Assembly: GCA_002162955.1 (NCBI GenBank)
Contig: MABD01000008.1
Location: 1-64,000, forward strand
Direction of reading: 5' to 3'
Origin: Gammaproteobacteria bacterium 45_16_T64
GTDB lineage: Bacteria; Pseudomonadota; Gammaproteobacteria; Pseudomonadales; Ketobacteraceae
DNA: 64,000 bases
Part shown: positions 15,703 through 24,569 of the stretch, one piece after another
Layout of the letters: each line of letters opens with the position of its first letter
How positions within the stretch are numbered: position 1 is the stretch's first letter
The notes under the pieces: generated by a model
What the model was told of the DNA's origin: nothing
Databases searched by the model: none
Seen by the model: only the letters and a program-made list of their open reading frames with translations
Translations under genes and position numbers: made by a program

Positions 15703-18516
15703 CTAATGTTTCTGAGTCTTAGGAGCTGTTAAGTAATGTTGAAGCATTTGGTAGGTTTCTTTTTTATTAATGGGTTTACTTAACACTCCCTGACAACCGG
15801 CGGCGAGTGCCTTGTCTGTTTCTTGCTTGTCTGTTTCTGCGGTAAGAGCCAATATAGGCATTGTATGGTCATTGTCTCGTAGGTACTGGGTCGCTTCAAT
15901 GCCATTTCGATTGGGCATATTAATATCCATTAGCACCAAGTCAGGTTGCTCACGATCACAATAATCACATGCTGCGACACCATCATTCGCAACGATGACT
16001 GTTACGCCGGTTTTTTCGAGCACTTTCTTAATCAATTGTTGGTTGACGGGATTGTCCTCAGCGAGAAGAACTACGCCTTGCAAAGACGGTATCACGGGCT
16101 TAGACGATGTGTTCTGTAAACTGTTCCTAGTGAGCCAAGAGCAGTTCTGGCTCGTTTTTGCGTTAATAGTAAATGAGAATTCGCTGCCGTTGTTTGTACG
16201 TTTCTTATAGGTTATGTCACCTCCCATGAGTCGAGCGAACTGTTGTGATATCGGCAATCCTAGCCCTGAGCCTTTATTAAGCGAATATACGTTTCCAGTA
16301 TTGCCAACCAATGTAAACAGCTTGCTGGCGGCTTGGTCAGGGATTCCAGGACCGGAATCTACGATTGTAAATAACAGGGTGTTGGAGCGCCAAGACACCG
16401 ACAATTTAACGCCGCCCTTTTTGGTATATAGCATAGCGTTCTCGCACAAGTTGTTGAGTACCTGAAGTATGCGTGTTGGGTCGCCAATAATGTGAGAGGG
16501 AATTTTGGAGCTAAATGTCATAGTGAAAAATAGATTCTTTAGTTTTGCTCTTTTAGTGTAGTGGGAATTGATTTTGCTGAGTTCACCACTCAGATCCATA
16601 TCAATGCTTTCAATATCAAATTTCTCAGCGTCTAATTTTGACAGGTCGAGAATGTTGTTGATGAGTTTGAGTAGTTTTCTGCTGTGGTCACTTACGATAT
16701 CTACATACTCAATCTTGGTGTCTTTCGCTAAATTATCTCTTTGAAGTGATTCGCTGAATCCGATAATTGCCGTGAGTGGTATTCTTATTTCATGGCTCAT
16801 CATCATTAAGAAATGGCTTTTTTCAGTTGCGATTTCTGTTGCAACAATACGTTCGAGTCGCTCCAGTTCGCCCCTATGAATTGATATTTCTCTTTCCATT
16901 TCCTCGGTCATATCAATTACGGATCCTTTGATGCCGATGGCGCGACCAGATTCGTTACGAAACAATCGTGCCCGGTGATGAAGCCATTTTCGATGCCCGT
17001 TAAAATCAGTGACTCTTGACTTTTGGGAGACCTCTCCTATATCCATTAGTGTTTGGAATTGCTCTGTGGGGTTGCTGAATAGCTGTAGTGATATGGATTT
17101 CGATTGGGCCCTAATGACGCTGATACTTCTCATCCCCATGATACTAGCCATCGCATTGTTGGCGTTATGGATCACGCCAGATAGTGTCATCTCGTACATT
17201 CCTTCAGGGGAATTGTTATAGGCTGAACTGTATTTTTGTAGGCTCTTCATAGCCAGATTGTCTGCCTGTAACACTTCTTTTTGTATGAGCTTTATTCGGT
17301 GGGCGAGTACAAAGGAAAAAACAACGGCTTCCAGTAGTACGGAAAGAGGTGCGGCCATTACTGTGAGTGTGTTGCTGGGAAGTACTTGATTTACCATTAA
17401 TGAGTAAATAATAAAGCCAAGTGCGGTAAACAGCCATGCGCCAAAAAAAAGCCGTGTATGTGCCTTACCTTTCGTTATGATATAGACCCCGGCGAACAAT
17501 AAGAAGAACAAGCAAATTGAGGAGTAGATGGTGACCCAAATGATGGATGTTTGAAGGTCCATAAAAAAACAAATGAATAGGCTGGCCATAGCAACACCCG
17601 TTAAGTGCAATGCAAAAACATCCAGAGCAGGATGGTCGGTTTTTAACTCTAAAAATTTCCTAGAGAATAAGCCACCGAACGTTAGCGCTAATAGAACGAC
17701 ATAGGGAACTTCTTGTTTCCCTACAATGTTAAAGAGTGCACCAACGTGAATAGTGCCATGACCCGTTTCAAGTATTTCAAAATAGGAGATGCAACTAAGG
17801 TAAGCAACGTAGTACAGGTATCCGGTATCTCTGATAGATATATAGACGAACAGATTATAAATAATCATCATTGCCATGCCACCAAAAAAGATCCCGTAGA
17901 GAAATTCCTCCATGGCGCTCTTTTCTATATAGGTATCTCGTTCCCATAGCGTCAGTGGAACCAGTAGCATCATACTGTTTTGGAGCTTCAGATAGATCGT
18001 TACTTCTGTATCGGAGCGTGTGGTTAGTGGAAAGACACTATAGATGTGGCGAAATTCACGTTGCTCCCAGTCTTTTCTGATGTCTGAAGAGAGTCGTTGA
18101 AATGAGCCGTCTGATGTAGGTACGTAGAGTTCTGCTACATCGATAAGGCTCTTGGCTATCTCTAGATACCAGTGTTTTTCTTGAGTAGCGTTTACGGGGT
18201 TAGCTTCAAAGGAAAGGCTAACTTTGATCCAATGTGTAAAGTGGGTGAGGCCAAGGTGAGTCAGTTCACGTTCATTTCTGATAAACCTGGATTCAAATTC
18301 AGGGGACGAAACCTGCTCGATGGTCAAATTATTGGTTTCGTCGGTGAGGACGTACATATAGGGGTTTAAGCTGACTTGATTATCCGTCGACAATGGCGCC
18401 GTAACGCTTTCAGCGGAACTTGAGATTGAGAAAATCATGAGCACTAGAGCAAGCACCGCAGCGGGTAGTGCAATAGGCGAGCATAATATCCTCAATCGTT
18501 GATTACCACGTGTCAT
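15703..18516 (-). CDS. 7TMR-DISM hybrid sensor histidine kinase
   Basis: About 937 residues. After a signal-anchor (ILCSPIALPAAVLALVLMIFS) comes a periplasmic 7TMR-DISMED2 domain (HWIKVSLSFEANPVNATQEKHWYLEIAKSLIDVAELYVP), seven membrane helices of the DISM family, a PAS segment (YNNSPEGMYEMTLSGVIHNANNAM), HisKA with the phospho-accepting His in FLMMMSHEIRIPLTAIIGFSE, an HATPase domain (CENAMLYTKKGG, DSGPGIPD, GSGLGLPIS) and a C-terminal receiver (LLAEDNPVNQQLI, LVLMDINMP, LSKPI). It should sense an extracellular, possibly carbohydrate-like or lipid ligand and pass phosphate to its own receiver. The start is uncertain: a TTG at 18624 would overlap a hairpin, so ATG at 18516 is preferred. No output regulator is adjacent. 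Confidence 0.9.
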   Translation of the reverse strand: MTRGNQRLRILCSPIALPAAVLALVLMIFSISSSAESVTAPLSTDNQVSLNPYMYVLTDETNNLTIEQVSSPEFESRFIRNERELTHLGLTHFTHWIKVSLSFEANPVNATQEKHWYLEIAKSLIDVAELYVPTSDGSFQRLSSDIRKDWEQREFRHIYSVFPLTTRSDTEVTIYLKLQNSMMLLVPLTLWERDTYIEKSAMEEFLYGIFFGGMAMMIIYNLFVYISIRDTGYLYYVAYLSCISYFEILETGHGTIHVGALFNIVGKQEVPYVVLLALTFGGLFSRKFLELKTDHPALDVFALHLTGVAMASLFICFFMDLQTSIIWVTIYSSICLFFLLFAGVYIITKGKAHTRLFFGAWLFTALGFIIYSLMVNQVLPSNTLTVMAAPLSVLLEAVVFSFVLAHRIKLIQKEVLQADNLAMKSLQKYSSAYNNSPEGMYEMTLSGVIHNANNAMASIMGMRSISVIRAQSKSISLQLFSNPTEQFQTLMDIGEVSQKSRVTDFNGHRKWLHHRARLFRNESGRAIGIKGSVIDMTEEMEREISIHRGELERLERIVATEIATEKSHFLMMMSHEIRIPLTAIIGFSESLQRDNLAKDTKIEYVDIVSDHSRKLLKLINNILDLSKLDAEKFDIESIDMDLSGELSKINSHYTKRAKLKNLFFTMTFSSKIPSHIIGDPTRILQVLNNLCENAMLYTKKGGVKLSVSWRSNTLLFTIVDSGPGIPDQAASKLFTLVGNTGNVYSLNKGSGLGLPISQQFARLMGGDITYKKRTNNGSEFSFTINAKTSQNCSWLTRNSLQNTSSKPVIPSLQGVVLLAEDNPVNQQLIKKVLEKTGVTVIVANDGVAACDYCDREQPDLVLMDINMPNRNGIEATQYLRDNDHTMPILALTAETDKQETDKALAAGCQGVLSKPINKKETYQMLQHYLTAPKTQKH

Positions 18517-18599
18517 CTCTCTGTGAAGAGTTATGCCAAAAACAGGCATAGTTGTAGTAATTGTAGCTGATATTGTGAGGGTAAGTAGCTTAGGAAGGG

Positions 18600-18625
18600 T
18601 TTGGCGTCCTAATTTGGACGCCAAA
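18600..18625 (-). terminator. 10-bp-stem hairpin after the lipid kinase gene
   Basis: TTTGGCGTCC (18600-18609) and GGACGCCAAA (18616-18625) pair across a 6-nt loop, 18 bp after the lipid kinase stop on the minus strand. No T tract follows, so it may be a weak terminator or RNA-stabilising hairpin. Confidence 0.45.
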
Positions 18626-18643
18626 TGAAGAACTTATGTGATA

Positions 18644-19516
18644 TTACGCAGCAACGAGTATTTTAATGGGGGTCTCTTCAATTTCCATTATTGCAGGTAA
18701 CACACCGGCGGGGTCTCCGTCTGCTTGCAGTACGTCTGGCTGATTACTGCTAACCTCTATTCTTTTGGCGGGTACAGAGATCAACGTCGTACACCTTTCC
18801 ATGATGCCGAATACCATTGCCAGCATGTACCCGATCATTGTGAGGCGGTTGGTCGAGGTGAAAATAAGGGCTTGCATAGTGGGTGCGGAAATATCAGCCT
18901 TTTGCGATATGGTAAAATTTCCGCCATACTTTTTGCCGTTGGTAACAATCATAGATGGCACGTTATATTGTTCACCATCCACTGCAATTTGGTACTGCTT
19001 ACTGCCGTAAGGTAGTACATACTTGAACATTGACCAGATATAAGCGCCTTTCCCAACGGATTTTTTGAGTGCCGAGCTGGTACCGTTAACAACCCATGCG
19101 TCGTAGCCGATGCCGACCATCATTATAAATCGTTTGTCATTGAGCCGGCATGGATAAACAGGCTTGCTTTTTCCGTTTACGAGAATGTCTGCGATCGCCT
19201 TGGCTGATGACGGCATATTGAGTTCTTGTGCGAGTACGTTAGCAGTACCCGAAGAGATGATGCCGAGCGGAATGTCTTCTTTACCAATCATGCCGTTCAG
19301 TACTTCATTTGTCGTGCCGTCGCCACCGGCAGCAACGATGAGATCAATGGGCTTATCATAAGCTTGTAAGAATTGAATGGCGTCCCCCGCACATTGGGTA
19401 TCATAAACTTCAACGTCACAAGCAGCTTGTTCTAACTTTGAGACAACTGATTCAAGCAGTGTACGTTTTCCACGCCCAGCGGTGGGATTAAAGATGATTA
19501 GGATCTTCTTACTCAT
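18644..19516 (-). CDS. Diacylglycerol/lipid kinase family protein
   Basis: A 290-residue DAGK-catalytic-domain protein (YegS/DgkB type) that phosphorylates a lipid hydroxyl using ATP at the inner membrane face. IIFNPTAGRGKRTLLE begins the nucleotide-binding fold; AAGGDGTTNEVLNGMIGKEDIPLGIISSGTANVLAQEL holds the GGDGT motif and the SGTANxxA segment; the C-terminal beta-rich part ends with LQADGDPAGVLPAIMEIEETPI, matching the DGE/DGD motif of the family. The final Asp-Gly-Asp in place of the more common DGE is tolerated in homologues. Its place upstream of a lipid-type DISM kinase gene suggests membrane-lipid homeostasis. Confidence 0.9.
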   Translation of the reverse strand: MSKKILIIFNPTAGRGKRTLLESVVSKLEQAACDVEVYDTQCAGDAIQFLQAYDKPIDLIVAAGGDGTTNEVLNGMIGKEDIPLGIISSGTANVLAQELNMPSSAKAIADILVNGKSKPVYPCRLNDKRFIMMVGIGYDAWVVNGTSSALKKSVGKGAYIWSMFKYVLPYGSKQYQIAVDGEQYNVPSMIVTNGKKYGGNFTISQKADISAPTMQALIFTSTNRLTMIGYMLAMVFGIMERCTTLISVPAKRIEVSSNQPDVLQADGDPAGVLPAIMEIEETPIKILVAA

Positions 19517-20008
19517 GATATTACATCTACATCTTTACCCATCATCAACGATGAGTAGGTTAATATTCAGTGCGACATGCGATCAATTTTGTATGAATAG
19601 TCTTTATATATTCGAAATACAAAATTATCGAGCATCTTGTCGAGCCGCGATTTTGGACCTGATATTTTGCAGGCTCGGTAGCCTATCCATGGGTTTTCTT
19701 TGTGTCAATTGGCGTAGCGACGCTTCAGCAGTTTATTGTTTTCGCGTGCGCTCTATATTTTGAAAATGAAGAAATTCTACTTAGTTGTCTAGATATCGAT
19801 AAATTTTGTCAGGTGTTGCTATCAAATGCAGCTACAACTAACGGGAAGGTATACATAACAAGTTTAGCGTATTTATCCCTAGAGCAACGTTCGCTTATGT
19901 TCTTTTATATTCTAAGATGTTGGAGTTTTATCATTAATTGGAAAAAGCACCACAAGAATCATGAGGTGCAATATCTAACACGATTGAGTTAGTGTTTGAT
20001 GAGTTCTG
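19517..20008. other. 492-bp intergenic region with an AT-rich hairpin
   Basis: No convincing gene. A 96-residue open frame at 19702-19992 has no ribosome-binding site and a composition unlike its neighbours. The visible structure is an interrupted inverted repeat at 19587-19624: TTTTGTAT-GAATA pairs with TATTC-(gaa)-ATACAAAA around a 9-nt loop. It lies about 70 bp upstream of the lipid kinase start and could be an operator or a promoter-proximal hairpin. The rest is featureless to my reading. Confidence 0.5.
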
Positions 20009-20953
20009 TTATTCATCGACAAAAGAAATGGGGGGTTGTTGTTTTCGATTGACCTCCAATTGAAAAATGTCAGGGCGATTATAGTGTCCGCTTACATCCA
20101 AGCTCTTGCGAGAACTAGCTGCGGCATCAACATCAATTGTGTGGTAGAGCACTTCTTTTTCTTGGTGAAGTGGACCTGCTTCAACGCCGCCAAAAGGTTT
20201 TATGATTACAGCGTCCCCTGGGTTTATCCATTCATCTTGTTCTGGAAATAGTAGGTCTTTGTCGGGGAAGTCGGCTGGAATGTCGCTGGCCTGCAATGCA
20301 GTGGCGGTACTGAGCACCCAGCATCCGGCTTCGCGACTTATGAAGTTCATGGAATCTAACCAAGTTTTTCCGCTATCCCAGGTCGGTGCTATGTAAATGT
20401 CGACGTTTTGTGAATACAGTGCGAAGCGTGCCAAGGGCATATAGGATTCCCAGCAGATTAGCGTGGCCAGGCGCCCACATGCAGTGTCGACTACTTTCAA
20501 ACCACTACCGTCACCGCAACCCCATACCATTCTTTCTGGATTGGTGGGCATCAACTTTCGATGTCGATTAAGAATTTTCCCATCATTGTCGATGATAACG
20601 ACGGTGTTATAGAGTGTGGTACCACTATAAGTCGAATCGATTTCGTTGAGACCCATTACAACGACGACGTTATATTGAGCTGCCGCTTCGGTAATTTTTA
20701 CTAAGCCATTGGCACTCAAGTCTACGGAATTTTTTCTGAGTAGTGTATGCAATCTATTTCCTAACCCTATATCACCGCCGGGACGTAGACGCCATACCCA
20801 GCTAGGGTAACCGGGTAAATACGCTTCAGGAAAAACAATGAGCTGTGCACCTTCAGCTGCACATTCTTCTATGATGCTGACGGCTTTTTCGATACTGGCC
20901 GACAGATCCAATAGTACGGGCGGCTTTTGAGTGATGGCAACCTGGATATTCAT
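20009..20953 (-). CDS. Nitrilase family carbon-nitrogen hydrolase
   Basis: 314 residues. The catalytic triad is visible: Glu in VFPEAYLPGYPSWVW, Lys in HRKLMPTNPERMVWG and Cys in LICWESYMPLARF. The flanking residues (GYPSWVWRLRPGG, HRKLMPTxxER, CWExxMPLAR, IAPTWD) are those of true nitrilases, which hydrolyse nitriles directly to acids and ammonia, rather than of ureidopropionase-type amidases. The length is slightly under the 330-350 of characterised enzymes. An amidase gene diverges from it 511 bp away, so the pair may treat nitriles and the amides that leak from nitrilase turnover. Confidence 0.92.
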   Translation of the reverse strand: MNIQVAITQKPPVLLDLSASIEKAVSIIEECAAEGAQLIVFPEAYLPGYPSWVWRLRPGGDIGLGNRLHTLLRKNSVDLSANGLVKITEAAAQYNVVVVMGLNEIDSTYSGTTLYNTVVIIDNDGKILNRHRKLMPTNPERMVWGCGDGSGLKVVDTACGRLATLICWESYMPLARFALYSQNVDIYIAPTWDSGKTWLDSMNFISREAGCWVLSTATALQASDIPADFPDKDLLFPEQDEWINPGDAVIIKPFGGVEAGPLHQEKEVLYHTIDVDAAASSRKSLDVSGHYNRPDIFQLEVNRKQQPPISFVDE

Positions 20954-21464
20954 AATGCAAGCCTAAAACGTATTTTCAGAGTCAACATTGGCGCTGAATC
21001 TGGGTTCAAAGGATGTATTGGTATTAAGTATAGTGTGGGGGACTAGCGAAGGAAGTTGCCGCTTAAATCACCTGGTTATTACGTAATAATTGAATCGACT
21101 AATAAAAATTGATAATAAATCAAAAATTAACCTCGGTACTGACTTTGTTTTATAGATCGTTTCGTGATAACTGGAGGGTTAAATGTGGGCTTGAAAATAT
21201 ATAGGTGGAAAAATAAGAGAGGGGAAGAGTGAAATAATCGAATTTTAAAAACGCGTACATCTATGTTAATGGCCATTCAGATCTAGCGCAATATAAAATT
21301 GGCAATCATCAAAAGTAAACAAGTTAGCGTTAGCTACCCAGTTAGTATAACACTCCTACAGGCCCTCTCACAGACTGGTGATTTTTTTAGTTGAGATTAG
21401 AATCCGATTTCTCGATACCGGATTCGTTATCGATTGAAACTCAACTAAAAGGGAAACGTAATCT
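20954..21464. other. 511-bp divergent control region between nitrilase and amidase
   Basis: No gene is seen. The region is AT-rich and should hold both promoters. Visible elements are a perfect 14-bp palindrome TTATTACGTAATAA at 21076-21089 and the nested inverted repeat at 21385-21450 just before the amidase gene, listed separately. Confidence 0.6.
21385..21450 (+). promoter_or_regulatory. Nested inverted repeats at the amidase ribosome-binding site
   Basis: Outer arms TTTTAGTTGAG (21385-21395) and CTCAACTAAAA (21440-21450) are perfect over 11 bp. Inside, GAATCCG (21400-21406) pairs with CGGATTC (21419-21425). The outer right arm ends in the AAAAGGG ribosome-binding site, 14 nt before the ATG at 21465. 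As RNA this would partly bury the site; as DNA the arms could be a regulator operator. Confidence 0.55.
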
Positions 21465-22913
21465 ATGAGACTTGATGAATATGTAGAGTATGACGCGGTT
21501 GCATTAGGGGGGCTTGTTAGAGAAAGGGAGGTTAGCGCTTCGGAATTGACCACACTTGCTTGTGCCGCTGCTGACACAGTAAATGGTGAGCTGAACGCCA
21601 TCGTGGAAATTTTTGAATCAGCGATTTCTGATAGTAATGCATCTCAAGAATCGATATTTTCTGGCGTGCCTTGTTTCAAGAAAGATCTTGGTGCCCTTAT
21701 TAAAAATTGTGGTTATGAAAGTGGCTCTCGATTAACGTCGGGAATTAAGACGCCGGTGACGGATGACTTTTCGACACGCATGTTAGCTTCGGGCCTACAG
21801 ATTGTGGGTAGGGCTACGTGCTCTGAATTTGGAGCATCGATAACCACAGAGGGTATTGCCAATGGGGCTACACGAAACCCCTGGGACGTAGAGCGAAGTG
21901 CCGGAGGATCAAGTGGAGGTTCATCCGCGCTAGTCGCTGCGGGTGTGGTACCCATTGCACATACCAATGATGGTGGTGGGTCATCTAGAATACCCGCTAG
22001 TATATGCGGTAATGTTGGAATGAAAGTATCGCGAGGGATGGTAAGCCAATCACCTAATGCCAATGAGCTGACTTCTCCATTGGTATCGGAACTATGCAAC
22101 TCACGAACAGTAAGGGATACGGCAGCATTTTTGGATGTTGTTGGAAAACAGAGTGCTGGAGAGGGGATTTATAAAGGAATGAATCGTGATTTTACGTTTC
22201 TGGAGCAGCTTAGCCAAGCCCCAAGACAATACAAGGTTGCGTTTAGTGGTGAAGGCTGGGGAGCGAAGCCAATGGATTCCCATGCAAGGAGTGAAGTAGA
22301 GAGAGTGGCTTCTCTTTTGTCTGAACTTGGCCATCAAATGGAAGAAGTGACGCCAGAGGTGGTGACTAGCGGCCGCTATTGGCAGCATTTACAAACACTC
22401 ATTACTTTCTTTACCTATAGTCAGATAGATTTCTGGAGTGATCTGTTACGGGTTGAGCCAGGTGGAGATAACGTAGAGCCCGTGACACTAAAACTATTTG
22501 AAGCGGGATCAACGATATCCGCCATTGAACACGCGAAAGCCTGGAGGTATATGAATAAAGTGAGTAGAAGTCTGGGTGCTTTTTTTCAGCAATATGATTT
22601 GTTGCTCACACCCACGGTAAATCAAATTACTCCTTTTATTGGTAGTGATTTGGCATTATCAAGTGATCTACCTTTATGTGAGTGGTTTGAGCTATTAAGA
22701 GGGTATGTACCACAATCTCCGATTGCGAATGCTACGGGTATTCCCGCGATTTCAGTCCCAGTGGCTTCTTGGGGCAATGGTCTTCCTTTGGGAATGCAGT
22801 TTTTTGGTGCGATGGGCGCCGAATCTACATTGCTTGATATCGCGAGGCAATTGGAAGTGGCGACACCGTGGGTTCATCGTCGACCGATTGTGTTTAGTGT
22901 TAGTGGAGATTGA
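21465..22913 (+). CDS. Amidase signature family protein
   Basis: 482 residues. The amidase-signature Ser-cisSer-Lys triad is visible: Lys in GVPCFKKDLGALIKN, the cis-Ser in SAGGSSGGSSALVAAGVVPIAHT and the nucleophile Ser in NDGGGSSRIPASICGNVGMK. The usual DGGGSIRIP is DGGGSSRIP here, a substitution next to the nucleophile. C-terminal PTVNQITPFIG and NATGIPAISVPVASWGNGLPLGMQFFG are the typical end. Genes of this type hydrolyse aliphatic or aryl amides to acids and ammonia. Translation may be affected by the inverted repeat covering its ribosome-binding site. Confidence 0.92.
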   Translation: MRLDEYVEYDAVALGGLVREREVSASELTTLACAAADTVNGELNAIVEIFESAISDSNASQESIFSGVPCFKKDLGALIKNCGYESGSRLTSGIKTPVTDDFSTRMLASGLQIVGRATCSEFGASITTEGIANGATRNPWDVERSAGGSSGGSSALVAAGVVPIAHTNDGGGSSRIPASICGNVGMKVSRGMVSQSPNANELTSPLVSELCNSRTVRDTAAFLDVVGKQSAGEGIYKGMNRDFTFLEQLSQAPRQYKVAFSGEGWGAKPMDSHARSEVERVASLLSELGHQMEEVTPEVVTSGRYWQHLQTLITFFTYSQIDFWSDLLRVEPGGDNVEPVTLKLFEAGSTISAIEHAKAWRYMNKVSRSLGAFFQQYDLLLTPTVNQITPFIGSDLALSSDLPLCEWFELLRGYVPQSPIANATGIPAISVPVASWGNGLPLGMQFFGAMGAESTLLDIARQLEVATPWVHRRPIVFSVSGD

Positions 22914-22976
22914 ACGCGAGAAATCGTAGCGCTATTTTAATGAGTACTGTCCAGTCAGGTCTGTTTGTGTGAAAAA

Positions 22977-23000
22977 TAACGAACCGTTAACGGTTCGTTA
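22977..23000. repeat. 24-bp perfect palindrome
   Basis: Half-site TAACGAACCGTT is followed immediately by its reverse complement with no spacer. It lies 64 bp after the amidase stop and 72 bp before the lipoprotein start. Without a T tract on either side it is a poor terminator; it looks more like a dimeric regulator operator for the lipoprotein gene. Confidence 0.75.
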
Positions 23001-23071
23001 GTGCGCAATGCATTAGGATCTCGCCGTTCGATTAATCTTTATTAGGAATGTAGACAAAGGATCTTGTTATC

Positions 23072-24436
23072 ATGATATCAATCAGTAAGCGCTACGCGTT
23101 TCTCATTTACACAATACTATTAAGCGTTTTATTAACCGCATGTGGCGGAGCAAAAGAAGGTGCAACCAACGAGTGGGTAATGACCAACACGGAAGCACAA
23201 TCCCCAGAGAAAACTGTCAGCATACTGAATCGTGCAGAAGAAGTCGTATTTGCCGGTTTACAACAGAATGACCAGGAATTAAAAACACTACTTACAGCGT
23301 ATGACTTAGACGGAGAAGTGCTTTGGGAAGCCGAGGAGAAGCTGGATTATGGGTATGATGCAATCGCAGAAGCGGCTGCAGGCGGATATGTTGTCGCCGG
23401 TGGGCAAGTCTATCTTGAAAATACGAATCCAACGTATCGGAACCCTGGCGTCACGAAATACTCAGAGCTTGGCGTTGAAGAGTGGAGCGTAGCGTTAGCC
23501 GATGCTGAATTCTCCATGATCAGCATTGATCTGGATGACAGTGATCAGTCCTATGTGTTAACCCGGAACTGGACAAGCGTTGATGGCATTAGCGCTACGC
23601 ATTTCGGCCTACATAAGATTGACGTTAACGGGGTAATTGTGTGGAGCAAAGAGTTTAGCGATAAAGGTACGAATCGGGAAATACACCTTGCCGTGGATTC
23701 GGTAGGGAATAGTTATGTGGCGTATGAATTGTATTCCGGCCCGGTAGTGAAGCAGTTTGATGCCGATGGTAATCAGCGTTGGGATTACGCAATACCCAGC
23801 GATGAAAACCCGTATCGCTTTATTCAAGCGTTACTTATTGATGCCAATGATCGTGCTGTTATACAGACAACAGTAGGTAAGCAGGTCATTCCAAACTTTA
23901 TTCCACCCCTAGCATCATCGACCTATGCGTTTACACGTAATGGCGCCATTGCGTGGGAATATCACCTCCCGGCCGAGTCTACGGATTACAAATTAAATGT
24001 GGAATCCAGCGGAATGACAATCGATGCCGAGGGTAATTATTATCTAGTTCAAACATCAAACCGACAAGATGTTGCAGTGCCATGTCCGTTCTGTGAAATA
24101 GTGACAGAAAAATTGTATCTGACCAAGCTATCACCTGAGGGTAATGAGCTATGGCAACAGATATTGACCGTTAACCATCAAGCGGGGACTGACTTTGTTA
24201 GTGTTAGCGATGGATTGGTTGCAGTCATTAACGATGAATATATTCGAGCGTTTGATTCAGACAGTGGAGAGCTAATGATTGAGCAGGATAACCAATCAAT
24301 ATTTCGTCACCTGACGGGGGGATTTATCAGTGAAGAAGGTGATTTTTATCTTATTAGTGATGCTGAATGGTACCGATCAGAATACCAGATAGAAAAGTGG
24401 GTGCGAGATTCTAAGGTGGCGCCAGGAATCGAATAA
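23072..24436 (+). CDS. Lipoprotein with a predicted PQQ-like beta-propeller
   Basis: 454 residues with a lipoprotein signal peptide (lipobox LLTAC, Cys near residue 24). The mature part has six recurrences of a G-x-x-x-W blade end: DGEVLWEAE, GVEEWSVA, NGVIVWSKE, DGNQRWDYA, NGAIAWEYH and GNELWQQI, each after a short beta run, as in SBBP/PQQ-like propellers. A CPFC pair near residue 345 could form a disulphide. Such lipoproteins usually serve as protein-interaction platforms at the outer membrane. No partner is evident nearby. AAAGGA precedes the ATG and a 24-bp palindrome lies upstream. Confidence 0.78.
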   Translation: MISISKRYAFLIYTILLSVLLTACGGAKEGATNEWVMTNTEAQSPEKTVSILNRAEEVVFAGLQQNDQELKTLLTAYDLDGEVLWEAEEKLDYGYDAIAEAAAGGYVVAGGQVYLENTNPTYRNPGVTKYSELGVEEWSVALADAEFSMISIDLDDSDQSYVLTRNWTSVDGISATHFGLHKIDVNGVIVWSKEFSDKGTNREIHLAVDSVGNSYVAYELYSGPVVKQFDADGNQRWDYAIPSDENPYRFIQALLIDANDRAVIQTTVGKQVIPNFIPPLASSTYAFTRNGAIAWEYHLPAESTDYKLNVESSGMTIDAEGNYYLVQTSNRQDVAVPCPFCEIVTEKLYLTKLSPEGNELWQQILTVNHQAGTDFVSVSDGLVAVINDEYIRAFDSDSGELMIEQDNQSIFRHLTGGFISEEGDFYLISDAEWYRSEYQIEKWVRDSKVAPGIE

Positions 24437-24446
24437 CATCTCCTTT

Positions 24447-24484
24447 AACGGGTAAGCCGGGAACGAAGAGGTTTACCCGTTTGT
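24447..24484 (+). terminator. Terminator after the propeller lipoprotein
   Basis: AACGGGTAA (24447-24455) pairs with TTACCCGTT (24473-24481) over 9 bp with a 17-nt loop and a short T-rich tail. It is located 11 bp after the stop codon. Confidence 0.55.
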
Positions 24485-24569
24485 CTTCCATTATAGACAT
24501 TCATCTTTTGTACATTTATTATTCACTCCCTATAAAACACTATAGATCACTAAACCGTATCACCGGTGA

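Noticed and set aside
19702-19992. 96-codon open frame between lipid kinase and nitrilase
   Set aside because: No ribosome-binding site, irregular composition rich in Cys/Phe/Leu, and no recognisable domain; treated as non-coding.
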